35,496 nt of DNA from UBA2283 sp041658955 (GCA_041658955.1 JBAZZE010000010.1:1-35496), one strand, 5' to 3'; counted from the stretch's first letter, positions 1 to 7,534 are shown. Notes: a model not told the origin generated them from the sequence alone. Translations and numbers: made by a program.

Positions 1-1
1 T

Positions 2-571
2 AAAAAATTAGTGGAAATGGGACTAATTTCTAAAACTGATAGTAAATATTATTTAACCAAAGAAGGAAAAGAGTTTGCGGGAAGAATGGATACCGACACC
101 TTAAAACTGGAAAAGATGGCTAAGGTAGTAGTTGCCCTTCACGCAGTCCGAGTACACAACGGAGTAACTCAGTATCTAATGCATCACCGGTTGAAAGAAC
201 CATTTTTTGGATGGTATGGATCTCATTCAGGAAAAATTCATTGGGGTGAGACACCAGAAGAAGCGGCCAGTCGAGAGTTTTTTGAAGAGTCGGGACTAAC
301 TGGAGATATAACCATGAAAGGAATTGTTCATCACCGGGATTATGATGTCGATGGAAATTTGCTAGACGACAAATTCTTTTGGGTATTTCGAGTAGATAAC
401 TGCAAGGGTGAAATGAAAGTAAAAGTGGAAGAGGGAGAAAATATGTGGATGTCAGAGGCTGAGATACGAAAACTAAAATATACCTTTGCATCATTTGAAC
501 AAATGACCAGAGTGATAGAAGGTAAGGAACTAGTGTTTCTGAATATTGACCGAGTGGTAGATACTTATTAA
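2..571 (+). CDS. Nudix hydrolase with N-terminal winged-helix remnant (5' partial)
   Basis: A complete Nudix box is visible at about residues 74-96 counted from the GTG at 11: G-x5-E-x7-REFFEESGL, with the metal-binding REFFEE core. The family hydrolyses nucleoside diphosphates linked to another moiety; the substrate here cannot be told. The reading frame is open to the window edge, and the residues before the Nudix domain (LVEMGLISKTD...YYLTKEGKEFA) read like the end of a winged helix-turn-helix, so the gene probably starts outside the window and GTG 11 is not the true start. Such wHTH-Nudix fusions can be metabolite-responsive regulators (family knowledge). The next feature downstream is a tRNA on the other strand. 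Confidence 0.85.
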   Translation, partial: KKLVEMGLISKTDSKYYLTKEGKEFAGRMDTDTLKLEKMAKVVVALHAVRVHNGVTQYLMHHRLKEPFFGWYGSHSGKIHWGETPEEAASREFFEESGLTGDITMKGIVHHRDYDVDGNLLDDKFFWVFRVDNCKGEMKVKVEEGENMWMSEAEIRKLKYTFASFEQMTRVIEGKELVFLNIDRVVDTY

Positions 572-579
572 TTTGTTGA

Positions 580-666
580 TGGCGGAGAGAGAGGGACTCG
601 GACCCCCATGGCCTTGCGGCCGGCAACTTTCGAGGTTGCTGCCTTACCAATTCGGCGCATCTCTCC
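580..666 (-). tRNA. tRNA-Ser(CGA)
   Basis: On the minus strand an 87-nt class II tRNA folds with acceptor GGAGAGA/TCTCTCC, discriminator G and an encoded CCA. The anticodon stem GCAAC/GTTGC carries the loop CTCGAAA, giving anticodon CGA (reads UCG). A long variable arm (GGCC-GCAA-GGCC) supports serine. It lies between two plus-strand genes. Confidence 0.93.
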
Positions 667-702
667 AATTCCCTATTATATCTAATTTGATATATTATAG
701 CC

Positions 703-948
703 GTGGACAGAAAGATTCAAATTGCTGAGTTAACCACAGCTTATCTGAGAACTCGAGCTAGACAACTTTCTACGGGTGCTGCTGGGGTAAATGAGTTTGT
801 AGACAGGACACTTTTTCCAGATGTTCAGATTTTAGAAAATCCTGCGAGCTTACCTGAAGAAAGAAGTGCCGCTCTAGATAGAATTCTGGCAGCTGGGCTA
901 TTTGAAGAATCTTTGTTTAAAGACTTTCCCGGACTAAGACCAAAGTAG
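703..948 (+). CDS. small hypothetical protein
   Basis: An 81-residue protein starting at GTG 703. I do not recognise the family. It is mostly helical and soluble, has no signal peptide or Cys, and ends in a short Pro/Arg/Lys tail. A -10-like TATTAT lies at about 693-698, only a few bases before the GTG, which fits a leaderless transcript and supports this start. It lies alone between tRNA-Ser(CGA) and another small protein gene. It could be spurious, but coding bias looks reasonable. Confidence 0.5.
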   Translation: MDRKIQIAELTTAYLRTRARQLSTGAAGVNEFVDRTLFPDVQILENPASLPEERSAALDRILAAGLFEESLFKDFPGLRPK

Positions 949-1022
949 GATGTATCTGTAGGACTTTTTACTAATTTTATATACTGGTTTTGCTACAATA
1001 AGGCAAATAAATTGTAACTTTT

Positions 1023-1403
1023 ATGGTAACCCCTGCTGACCTTATTCCAGAGTTAAGTGTTGAAGATCGAATTAAGAATTTGATTGGAAATCATCAAGCA
1101 AAACTGGCCGAAGTTCGTAATGACCCAACAAGAACCTCAATTCATAGTGAAGCGACTTTAACCCTAGATCAAATAAAAGAATCTCTTGAACTGGAATCAA
1201 TTAAAGAAGTTGAATTAAGACAGGTTGGGGACGGATCTGGAAACCTAGTTTCAAGGACAGCTATACAAACTAATGATATTAATGTTTTCATGATACATTC
1301 AACAAAAGAAGCACAACCTTCCTTTGAGGTAACAGAAATACTTTACTATGGAACAAATACGGGAGAACACAAAAGGTATCAAGCAAACTTTTTGGAATAA
1401 GAT
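1023..1403 (+). CDS. hypothetical protein, 125 aa
   Basis: A 125-residue soluble protein with no recognised domain. The N-terminal half is helical and charged; the C-terminal half alternates hydrophobic and polar residues as in beta strands (INVFMIHS, FEVTEILYYG). The ATG at 1023 follows a stretch with -10-like boxes (TACAAT near 993 and a weaker one nearer the ATG) and no Shine-Dalgarno. The stop is just before the 3' end of the opposing tRNA-Arg. Function unknown. Confidence 0.6.
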
Positions 1404-1419
1404 CCACCTTCTTTGACAA

Positions 1420-1494
1420 TGGTGCGCCTACCAGGAATCGGACCTGGATCAACGGTTCCGCAAACCGCTATTCTATCCATTAAACTATGGGCGC
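1420..1494 (-). tRNA. tRNA-Arg(GCG)
   Basis: A 75-nt tRNA on the minus strand: acceptor GCGCCCA against TAGGCGC (a C-A mismatch at pair 6-67), T arm CCAGG-TCCGATT-CCTGG, anticodon stem GCGGT/ACCGT with loop TTGCGGA, so anticodon GCG, and encoded CCA. GCG instead of the usual bacterial ACG for CGU/CGC is noteworthy. Confidence 0.9.
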
Positions 1495-1519
1495 TTAAAA
1501 TTCTTCTGATTATAACAAA

Positions 1520-2104
1520 TTATGCCTTTTTTTCTTGGGTTTTGGTTTTAGTTGCCCGATCTTCGAGAGGAAGTCTCTTGGCGAACCAGGCAGTGAGCTT
1601 ATCAATGGTGCTGGGGGGATTGTCGACTAGAGGTAGTTTTTTGATGACAATTTCCTTTAGTTTTTCCTGTTCTGCGGGTAAAATTACAAATGAGACTAGA
1701 CGGGGAAATTTGAGTAAGGTACCAAAATGAATCATATCAGTACTCAGGCTCTTTTTGAACCAAAACTTTTCGAGAACATCCCAATAATAAACAGTATCCC
1801 CAAAATAAATGCCTCGATTGGTAATCCGATAACGGACATCTGCCGGAGGAACTGTAGACATGACGTAAAACATAAACATCAGAGAACCAAGAGCAATAAT
1901 CAGGAAGAATTCTTTAATAAAGACAAAAATAACAGCGACTAAAACTAAAATGGCGATGGCAGTAATCCAAAAATCTTTTTCCCGACGTTGAAAAGCTCGC
2001 TCGGGGGCGATCCACTCGTAGAGGACTTTTTCCTCATTAATGTCGTTGAGCGGGTCGGAGATATTGATTTCAATATTGGGATTATCCTTCTTAGTTTCGC
2101 TCAT
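1520..2104 (-). CDS. two-TM membrane protein with C-terminal PH-like domain (hypothetical)
   Basis: A 194-residue protein: acidic N-terminal tail (1-45), two adjacent hydrophobic helices at about 46-84 forming a hairpin, then a strand-rich soluble part (VRYRITNRGIYFGDTVYYWDVLEKFW) of the kind seen in bacterial PH-like membrane proteins, and a Lys-rich tail. The soluble part is probably cytoplasmic. The start at 2104 is supported by TAAGAT followed by 7 bases and ATG, a leaderless arrangement. Function unknown; the PH-like reading is inference from the strand pattern. Confidence 0.75.
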   Translation of the reverse strand: MSETKKDNPNIEINISDPLNDINEEKVLYEWIAPERAFQRREKDFWITAIAILVLVAVIFVFIKEFFLIIALGSLMFMFYVMSTVPPADVRYRITNRGIYFGDTVYYWDVLEKFWFKKSLSTDMIHFGTLLKFPRLVSFVILPAEQEKLKEIVIKKLPLVDNPPSTIDKLTAWFAKRLPLEDRATKTKTQEKKA

Positions 2105-2169
2105 TTATATCATCTTATCATAATTCAGACGCCAAATTTGGTATACTCAGACACGTTTTTAACGTAATA

Positions 2170-2252
2170 GGAAGGGTGCGGCGAATGGTAAGCCACGGGT
2201 TTGCTAAACCCGCGTCAGAAATGGCATGAGGGTTCGACTCCCTCCCCTTCCG
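2170..2252 (+). tRNA. tRNA-Ser(GCT), CCA not encoded
   Basis: An 83-nt class II tRNA: acceptor GGAAGGG/CCCTTCC, discriminator G, T arm GAGGG-TTCGACT-CCCTC, anticodon stem CGGGT/ACCCG with loop TTGCTAA, so anticodon GCT (reads AGC/AGU). The bases after the discriminator are CTT, so CCA must be added by a CCA-adding enzyme, unlike the other tRNAs here. A -10-like TATACT is at 2142-2147. Confidence 0.92.
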
Positions 2253-2272
2253 CTTTGTGCCTAAAGTTCCAT

Positions 2273-2300
2273 GGATTTTTAACTCTATAGCTAAAAATCC
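2273..2300. repeat. inverted repeat / hairpin after tRNA-Ser
   Basis: GGATTTTTA at 2273-2281 and TAAAAATCC at 2292-2300 form a perfect 9-bp stem with a 10-base loop; ATGG/CCAT extends it with one bulge. It lies 20 bases after the tRNA but has no following T run, so a terminator is only one reading; an operator or recombinase-binding palindrome is possible. Confidence 0.5.
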
Positions 2301-2376
2301 CATAGGACTTGGGCAATTTTTGTCTAAACTCACAACTATTCCAAAATACGCCTGTAATACGGTAAAATCCGTGTTT

Positions 2377-2472
2377 TTACTTATGTCCTTTAGTCGATAG
2401 ATTGCCTTGGAAAGTCACTGAAACAGCAAATAAACTAGCAAGAACGAATAGTCTTCTAATAGTATTTTTCAT
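2377..2472 (-). CDS. 31-residue signal-like peptide with perfect Shine-Dalgarno
   Basis: A short ORF on the minus strand: a basic N-terminus (KNTIRR), a hydrophobic core (LFVLASLFAVSV), a polar end and TAA. An AGGAGG lies 8 bases before the ATG at 2472; a second in-frame ATG at 2478 is too close to it. This is the only perfect Shine-Dalgarno I saw in the window, where most genes look leaderless, so the peptide may belong to imported DNA. It lies between the recombinase gene and tRNA-Ser(GCT). It could be a secreted or membrane microprotein, a leader peptide or the 5' remnant of a longer gene. Confidence 0.45.
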   Translation of the reverse strand: MKNTIRRLFVLASLFAVSVTFQGNLSTKGHK

Positions 2473-2544
2473 ACGCATTTCCTCCTTCTTTTGGGTGTTT
2501 ATAACTAGTGTGCCGTCAACTTTTGCGCTGGTTTCAATGACAGT

Positions 2545-2592
2545 TGTCACTGGTGGATTTGAACCACCATCAATCGACTTCGTAACCGACTA
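2545..2592 (-). pseudogene. decayed tRNA 3' half (ACG-type anticodon loop)
   Basis: On the minus strand GTCGG-TTACGAA, which matches the anticodon region of bacterial tRNA-Arg(ACG), is followed after a few bases by a perfect T arm, GGTGG-TTCAAAT-CCACC. The 3' side of the anticodon stem does not pair and no D arm or acceptor pairing is visible, so this is not a working tRNA. AGTCGGTT and AGTCGATT form a short direct repeat inside it. It lies just beyond the stop of the serine recombinase, so it may mark an attachment site. Confidence 0.5.
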
Positions 2593-2630
2593 AAAAACAT
2601 AAATTTTAAAGTGCCAACAATTCTAGCACT

Positions 2631-3953
2631 TTATTTTATTGTCAGTTCTTTGTTGTGGAGAATGAATCTGGTTTTGACTGTAGAGAGTACTTTTATTCTT
2701 TCGTCTGCCGTCCCACTTTTGAGGACGTAGAGTAAATATTCCTTAACCATATCTTTGTTTACATGATTAAAAGCGTCGTATTCGATTTCTCTTAAATTTC
2801 CGCTGAGAAATTCCTGATTTAGTACGTCTGACCTCAGTCGATGAAATTTATCGATGTCCTGTTTGAGATATTGAGCTAATTCCACCTCATAAAGTTTTAT
2901 TTCATCGATATGAAGTATTAATTGTTGGATTAAATCTTCCTCGGTAATATAGGGTTCATCGCAATCGTAATCAATGTGCCGACCACAGTGGTAGTAGATA
3001 TATTTTCTAACTCCGCCAGATTTATTTGTTTTGTATTTTTCTTCTGCAGTTATCCTTTCCCCACAACTACCACAGGTGCATAACGTCCTAAATGGAAAGA
3101 CTTTCTTGTTCCACTCTTTTTCGGGAACCGTTAATTGTCTTTGTACATTATTGAATATAGCTTTGGTTATTAAAGGCTCATGACTGCCTTTATAGATTTT
3201 TCCGCCAAATTCAAATTCTCCATAATAGAAGGTATTTTTCAAGATTCCATAAACTTTACTCAGTGCTATTTGTTTGCCACTTCTGGTGGTAAAGCCAACT
3301 CGATCGAGCCATTGTTTCACAGTTCTACCGCTATGCTTTTGTACCCCAACTCGATCAAACATTTGTTTAATAATCGGTGCTCTCTCATTGTCAATTTCTA
3401 CGTAACTAATCCGGTTGTAATTCATCACATTTTTATATCCAAGAGGTGCAATATTTGGTCGCCAGCCAGCCTCACATTTAGCTCTCATACCTCTTCTAAC
3501 GTTAATACCTCGATTGTCGTTTTCTAGCTTGGCTTGTGAGCATAAAATCATTAGTAAAAATTTCTCATTTGGATTGTTCGAAAATGATTGAGAAAAAGTC
3601 CGAATGGTCGCAAGTTTTCCTTGGTCCATCAGATCGACTAGCGTCCCTAAGTCGCCTGCGTTTCGGCTCAGTCTGTCTGGAGCCCAAGTTAAAATGGCAT
3701 CAAATTCTCCAGCTCGAATGTCGATCAATAATTTATTGAATACTGGTCTTAGCCCTGATGATTTAGCCGAATGACTTTCCTGTCGAATTTCTTTGATAAA
3801 TAAATTCTCTCGTTCTGCGAGTGTTCTCATCTCATTAATTTGGGAATCGATAGACATGGCTTGACGCTCGTCTGATTCTGACGACTTTCTAGCATAAAGA
3901 CAGTATCTTGTTTGCTTTATTTCCTGTATCTTTCCATCTTCTTTATTCTTCAT
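2631..3953 (-). CDS. large serine recombinase
   Basis: A 440-residue site-specific recombinase. The N-terminal resolvase domain has the YARKSSE motif with the likely nucleophile Ser24, plus AMSIDSQINEM and the WAPDRLSRN motif. A recombinase domain (GYKNVMNYNR... to FYYG) and a zinc-ribbon with CTCGSCG and YYHCGRH...DCDEPY follow, then a helical C-terminal part. The family cuts and rejoins DNA through a phosphoserine link to integrate or excise elements. ATG 3953 is 6 bases after a -10 TACAGT (3960-3965), with TAGACT at 3982-3987, spacer 16. The protein looks intact. It is transcribed away from the metal/thiol module and may have brought it in. Confidence 0.92.
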   Translation of the reverse strand: MKNKEDGKIQEIKQTRYCLYARKSSESDERQAMSIDSQINEMRTLAERENLFIKEIRQESHSAKSSGLRPVFNKLLIDIRAGEFDAILTWAPDRLSRNAGDLGTLVDLMDQGKLATIRTFSQSFSNNPNEKFLLMILCSQAKLENDNRGINVRRGMRAKCEAGWRPNIAPLGYKNVMNYNRISYVEIDNERAPIIKQMFDRVGVQKHSGRTVKQWLDRVGFTTRSGKQIALSKVYGILKNTFYYGEFEFGGKIYKGSHEPLITKAIFNNVQRQLTVPEKEWNKKVFPFRTLCTCGSCGERITAEEKYKTNKSGGVRKYIYYHCGRHIDYDCDEPYITEEDLIQQLILHIDEIKLYEVELAQYLKQDIDKFHRLRSDVLNQEFLSGNLREIEYDAFNHVNKDMVKEYLLYVLKSGTADERIKVLSTVKTRFILHNKELTIK

Positions 3954-4015
3954 GACACTACTGTACCGCAGGGTTTATGGAAGTCTAGGAGATAAAATTC
4001 AGGGTTATATTTACC

Positions 4016-4032
4016 TTCTACACAAGGTAGAA
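4016..4032. promoter_or_regulatory. putative BlaI-type operator, site 1
   Basis: TTCTAC-ACAAG-GTAGAA, an interrupted palindrome 18 bases before ATG 4050. -10-like boxes follow (TAGAAT 4035-4040 or TATAAA 4040-4045), so a bound repressor would sit between -35 and -10. Same half-sites and 5-base spacer as the sites at 5232 and 8440. BlaI/CopY repressors bind TACA/TGTA-type dyads (family knowledge). Confidence 0.75.
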
Positions 4033-4049
4033 TTTAGAATATAAAACTC

Positions 4050-5231
4050 ATGAGTAAAATTCTAATATTTGGACTATTTAACATATTGATCTTATTCTCT
4101 GTTTTGTTTGCTCCTGCTCACCTTAATGCGAGAGACAAAAGTGGAAAATGTGAAACGAACGAAGAGTGCCTTCAGGATATTACTGAAGCAGAAAAGAAGT
4201 TGGCTATAGCCAGAAAGGACAAGAGCACTTTGACCAACGAAATAAAGTTAATAAATGCCCAAATATCAGTCGCCACAAGCAAAATTTATCAGACAGAAAA
4301 TAGTATTAAGTTTCTCGAAAAAGAGATTAAAAACATTAGCGGTTCGATTGATGTTATTGGAAAAAAGTTGGACGTATTGGCAGAAAATTATATAAACCAA
4401 GTTAAAACAAATTACATAAATTCAAAAAAATACACTTCGATACAAATATTCTTTTCTATGGATTTCAACCAAATACTACAAATAAAAAAATATATTACTT
4501 CAATTCAAGAAAAAACCCGAAATGACTTAATAAATTACGAAACTACCAGAACCAACCTTGATACCCAAAAAAATGAAAAAATTGCCAAACAAGAGCAATT
4601 GACCAATCTACAAAAAGATTTAAAAGAACAAAGCCAAACACTAACTGTTCTTAAGGCCAATAAAGATGTCCTTCTAAAAAGCACTATGAATGATGAAACT
4701 AAATATCAAAAATTACTCCAACAGGCTCAGTCGGAATTGGAATCAATCAACGCAATTTTGTCAGGAAAAGGAAGTGAGTTAAAAATCAAAGATGTTAGTA
4801 AAAACGAGAAAATAGGTACAATTATCCAAGGTGCTTCGTGTAATTCTAGCGGCACTCATTTGCATTTTATTGTTAAAAAGGGTGGGTCAACTCAAAATCC
4901 ATTAAGTTTTCTTAAGTCAAACACTGATATTACTAACTATAGCGGAGATTCTTCACAAGCATCAGGAGATTGGTCATGGCCATTGTCTGCGCCGATAAAA
5001 TTCAATCAAGGATATGGTGTTACCTCGTCAATCAAAAATTCTTGGGTGGGGAAAATCTATAACTTTCATAACGGTATCGACATTAGTAGCTCGAACACTG
5101 ATGTATTGTCCACCACTGATGGTGAATTATACAAAGGATCTTATAAAGGTTCTGGCGGATGTGCTCTAAAATATACTAAAGTCGTCGACAAGACCAATAA
5201 TGTCGAAACTCTATATCTTCACATTAATTAA
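4050..5231 (+). CDS. coiled-coil murein hydrolase-like protein with permuted M23 domain
   Basis: A 393-residue exported protein: signal peptide or anchor at 1-27, a long coiled coil at about 40-235 like PcsB/EnvC, then an M23 (LytM) endopeptidase domain with its parts in an unusual order. The THLHF segment (H270, H272), normally last, comes first and is followed by a Ser/Gly linker; then come the sheet containing HNGID (H340, D344) and a final YLHIN right at the C-terminus. All zinc and catalytic elements are present, so peptidoglycan cleavage in the envelope is plausible. The operator at 4016 suggests induction with the next two units. Alternatively it is a truncated protein with two incomplete M23 domains. 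Confidence 0.85.
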   Translation: MSKILIFGLFNILILFSVLFAPAHLNARDKSGKCETNEECLQDITEAEKKLAIARKDKSTLTNEIKLINAQISVATSKIYQTENSIKFLEKEIKNISGSIDVIGKKLDVLAENYINQVKTNYINSKKYTSIQIFFSMDFNQILQIKKYITSIQEKTRNDLINYETTRTNLDTQKNEKIAKQEQLTNLQKDLKEQSQTLTVLKANKDVLLKSTMNDETKYQKLLQQAQSELESINAILSGKGSELKIKDVSKNEKIGTIIQGASCNSSGTHLHFIVKKGGSTQNPLSFLKSNTDITNYSGDSSQASGDWSWPLSAPIKFNQGYGVTSSIKNSWVGKIYNFHNGIDISSSNTDVLSTTDGELYKGSYKGSGGCALKYTKVVDKTNNVETLYLHIN

Positions 5232-5248
5232 TTCTACATGTAGTAGAA
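5232..5248. promoter_or_regulatory. putative BlaI-type operator, site 2, with adjacent promoter
   Basis: TTCTAC-ATGTA-GTAGAA, followed five bases later by a consensus -10 TATAAT at 5254-5259. The expected +1 falls on or next to the ATG at 5266, so the mRNA is probably leaderless and the palindrome occupies the -35/-10 spacer. It precedes the ATPase-repressor-protease unit, so the repressor would regulate itself. Confidence 0.8.
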
Positions 5249-5265
5249 ACAGGTATAATATGTCC

Positions 5266-7167
5266 ATGTTGCAAAACAAAAAGCTTAGATCATTATTAAT
5301 TGCCCTACTGATAGTTCTTCCTTTTGAAATTCTGTCTATATTATCAATCCATCTACCAAGTTGGATAGAATATCCATTATTTCTCACAATTGCCATTATT
5401 TTCGGCAAGAATGTTTTGATCAATGGCATAAAAAGTCTATTTCACCTCAGGTTTTCTGACATCAACCTATTAATGTCTATCGCCATATTAGGTGCTACTT
5501 ACCTTGGGGAATTAGAAGAAGCCGTAATCATTATTGTGCTCTTTGCTTTAGGTGAGGCTTTGGAAGATTTTGGAATCGAACGAAGTCAAGATGCCCTTAA
5601 AAAATTGGTGGAAGATGTACCCAAAACAGCCCAAATTAAGGGAAAAGAATTAAGAACTTCCGTTGAAAAGGTTTTGGTTGGGGACATAATTGTTATTAAG
5701 CCCGGTGACAAAATACCACTTGATGGCGAAATTGTCGAAGGGTCGTCTCTGGTGGATGAAGCTTCGATAACCGGGGAACCATTACCAAAAAATAAATACT
5801 TGGGTGATATGGTTTATGCTGGAACAGCTAGTGGAAATGGATATTTGGAAGTCAAAATTACCAAACTTTCCAAAGATAGTACTTTGGCAAAAATTATTGA
5901 CTTGACTTACTCAGCCGCTGAAAAAAAGTCTTCATCTCAAAGATTTATTGAGAAATTTGCTGGCTATTACACCCCAACTATTCTATTTATCGCGATGTTA
6001 ACAGTCCTCATCCCGGTGGCAATACTTGGTAAACCGTTTAATCCTTGGTTTATTCAAGCTTTAACCCTACTTATAATTTCTTGTCCTTGTGCCTTAGTTA
6101 TCTCAACTCCAATTACTATATTTTCAGCCATAGGTAATGCCACCAAAAGAGGGATCTTGATTAAGGGTGGAAAATTTATTGAAGAATTAGGAAAAATCAA
6201 AGCAGTTGCTTTTGATAAAACTCGAACACTGACTAAAGGAGAGCCAATTGTCTCGGATGTCGTTCCATTCAATGGTTTTACCAAAGAAAAAGTACTGGCC
6301 TGTGCCTCCGGGATTGAATCGTTTTCTGAGCACCCGTTGGCCAAAAGTATCATTGAAGAAGCCAAAAAATACAATTTGTCTCCTCATAAGTTTACAAATT
6401 TCTCTGCTGTCGCCGGAAAGGGATTAACTGGCGACTGTCTAGTTTGTACCGACAAACACCACTGTATGGGCAATTTAAGATTTATAACTGAAGAGCACAA
6501 TGTAAGCAAGGAAGTATTAAAACTCGTAGATAAATTTGAAAGCCAAGGAAAGACAACAATTATTATGAGTGATAATCAGGAGGTCACGGGGGTAATTGCA
6601 ATTACTGATGAAATTAGAGAAGAAAGCCAAGCCGTCGTTGATAGCCTTATTAATCTTAATATCAAGTCAACAATTCTTACTGGAGACAACGAGTCATCGG
6701 CTAATTTTGTAGCTACTCAAGTTGGTATAAAAGACATAAAAGCCAATCTTTTGCCAGAACAAAAAGTAACTGAACTTAATAAACTAATTAACAAATATAG
6801 TCATGTGGCCATGGTCGGTGACGGTGTCAATGATGCCCCCTCCTTAGTAACCGCTTCAGTAGGAATTGCTATGGGTGCTGTCGGGTCGGATGTCGCCATA
6901 GAAAACGCAGATGTGGCATTAATGAACAACAATTTAGCTCTAATTCCATTTTTAGTAGAATTAGGCAGAAAATCATTACAAACAATTCGTATTAACACTG
7001 CTACTGCTGTCGGAGTAAAATTGTTATTCCTAACTTTAGCTTTGGTGGGAAAAAGTAGTCTGGCTTTGGCAATTTTTGCTGATGTCGGAGTTACTATCCT
7101 AGTAGTACTTAATGGCTTACAATTATTTGGTTATCAGGGGAAAATATCATATGAAAAGATTGATTAA
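5266..7167 (+). CDS. P1B-type ATPase, Zn/Cd/Pb-exporter-like, with DKTR motif
   Basis: A 633-residue heavy-metal P-type ATPase. It has the TGE motif of the actuator domain, ISCPCALVIST in the transport helix, SEHPLA (HP motif), GDGVNDAP, a Lys in the seventh helix (AVGVKLL) and FADVGVT in the eighth; CPC with this Lys and Asp points to the P1B-2 Zn2+/Cd2+/Pb2+ group (family knowledge). There is no N-terminal metal-binding domain. The phosphorylation motif reads D317-K-T-R-T instead of DKTGT. The nucleotide-binding domain carries C391, C394, H398, H399 and C400. ATG 5266 was chosen because TATAAT ends at 5259; ATG 5260 is the alternative. The gene overlaps the repressor gene by 17 bases. Confidence 0.93.
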   Translation: MLQNKKLRSLLIALLIVLPFEILSILSIHLPSWIEYPLFLTIAIIFGKNVLINGIKSLFHLRFSDINLLMSIAILGATYLGELEEAVIIIVLFALGEALEDFGIERSQDALKKLVEDVPKTAQIKGKELRTSVEKVLVGDIIVIKPGDKIPLDGEIVEGSSLVDEASITGEPLPKNKYLGDMVYAGTASGNGYLEVKITKLSKDSTLAKIIDLTYSAAEKKSSSQRFIEKFAGYYTPTILFIAMLTVLIPVAILGKPFNPWFIQALTLLIISCPCALVISTPITIFSAIGNATKRGILIKGGKFIEELGKIKAVAFDKTRTLTKGEPIVSDVVPFNGFTKEKVLACASGIESFSEHPLAKSIIEEAKKYNLSPHKFTNFSAVAGKGLTGDCLVCTDKHHCMGNLRFITEEHNVSKEVLKLVDKFESQGKTTIIMSDNQEVTGVIAITDEIREESQAVVDSLINLNIKSTILTGDNESSANFVATQVGIKDIKANLLPEQKVTELNKLINKYSHVAMVGDGVNDAPSLVTASVGIAMGAVGSDVAIENADVALMNNNLALIPFLVELGRKSLQTIRINTATAVGVKLLFLTLALVGKSSLALAIFADVGVTILVVLNGLQLFGYQGKISYEKID

Positions 7168-7534
7168 TACACAAGTTGTTGACGGCAAGCTGGAAACATC
7201 AGTTATGGAAATAGTTTGGAATAAAAAGAGATGCTCTCCTCGAGAAGTTTTGGTTGAATTAAAAAACAAATACGCGCTAACTACTATTTCTACAGTACTC
7301 GAGAGATTGTACTTAAAGAAAATATTAGTCAAAAACAAAATTGACGGTAAGGTAACTTTTAGTCCAAAAATATCTCAGGAAGCATATTCTGATTCGGTAG
7401 TTAAGCAGTTTATGAATAAAGCCATGACATCTTTTGGAGACATTGCTGTTAGTTCTTTTGCTAAAGGAGTTGAACAACTTCCAGATAATAAAAGAAAAGA
7501 ATTGGTCGAATTGCTCAAAAAATATGAAAGATAA
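7151..7534 (+). CDS. BlaI/MecI/CopY-family repressor
   Basis: A 127-residue winged-helix protein with the family pattern E.SVMEIVW...CSPREVLVELK...LTTISTVLERLYLKKILVKNKIDGKVTFSP, then a helical dimerisation tail. BlaI-type dimers block promoters until cleaved by a membrane M56 protease or, in CopY, until metal binds. No CopY-type CxC tail is seen, so proteolytic induction by the adjacent M56 protein is the better guess. ATG 7151 lies inside the end of the ATPase gene behind an AGGGGA, so translation is probably coupled. The three TTCTAC-N5-GTAGAA dyads nearby are the likely targets. Confidence 0.9.
   Translation: MKRLINTQVVDGKLETSVMEIVWNKKRCSPREVLVELKNKYALTTISTVLERLYLKKILVKNKIDGKVTFSPKISQEAYSDSVVKQFMNKAMTSFGDIAVSSFAKGVEQLPDNKRKELVELLKKYER

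Noticed and set aside
120..668. 182-residue minus-strand frame
   Set aside because: It runs antisense to the Nudix gene and straight through tRNA-Ser(CGA); no domain pattern.
2402..2593. 63-residue plus-strand frame
   Set aside because: Its end (GGFEPPS) is the antisense reading of a tRNA T arm, and it overlaps the minus-strand small ORF.
5266..7167. Copper exporter
   Set aside because: CPC is shared, but the Lys in helix 7 and Asp in helix 8 fit the Zn/Cd/Pb group, and no CxxC copper-binding domain precedes it.
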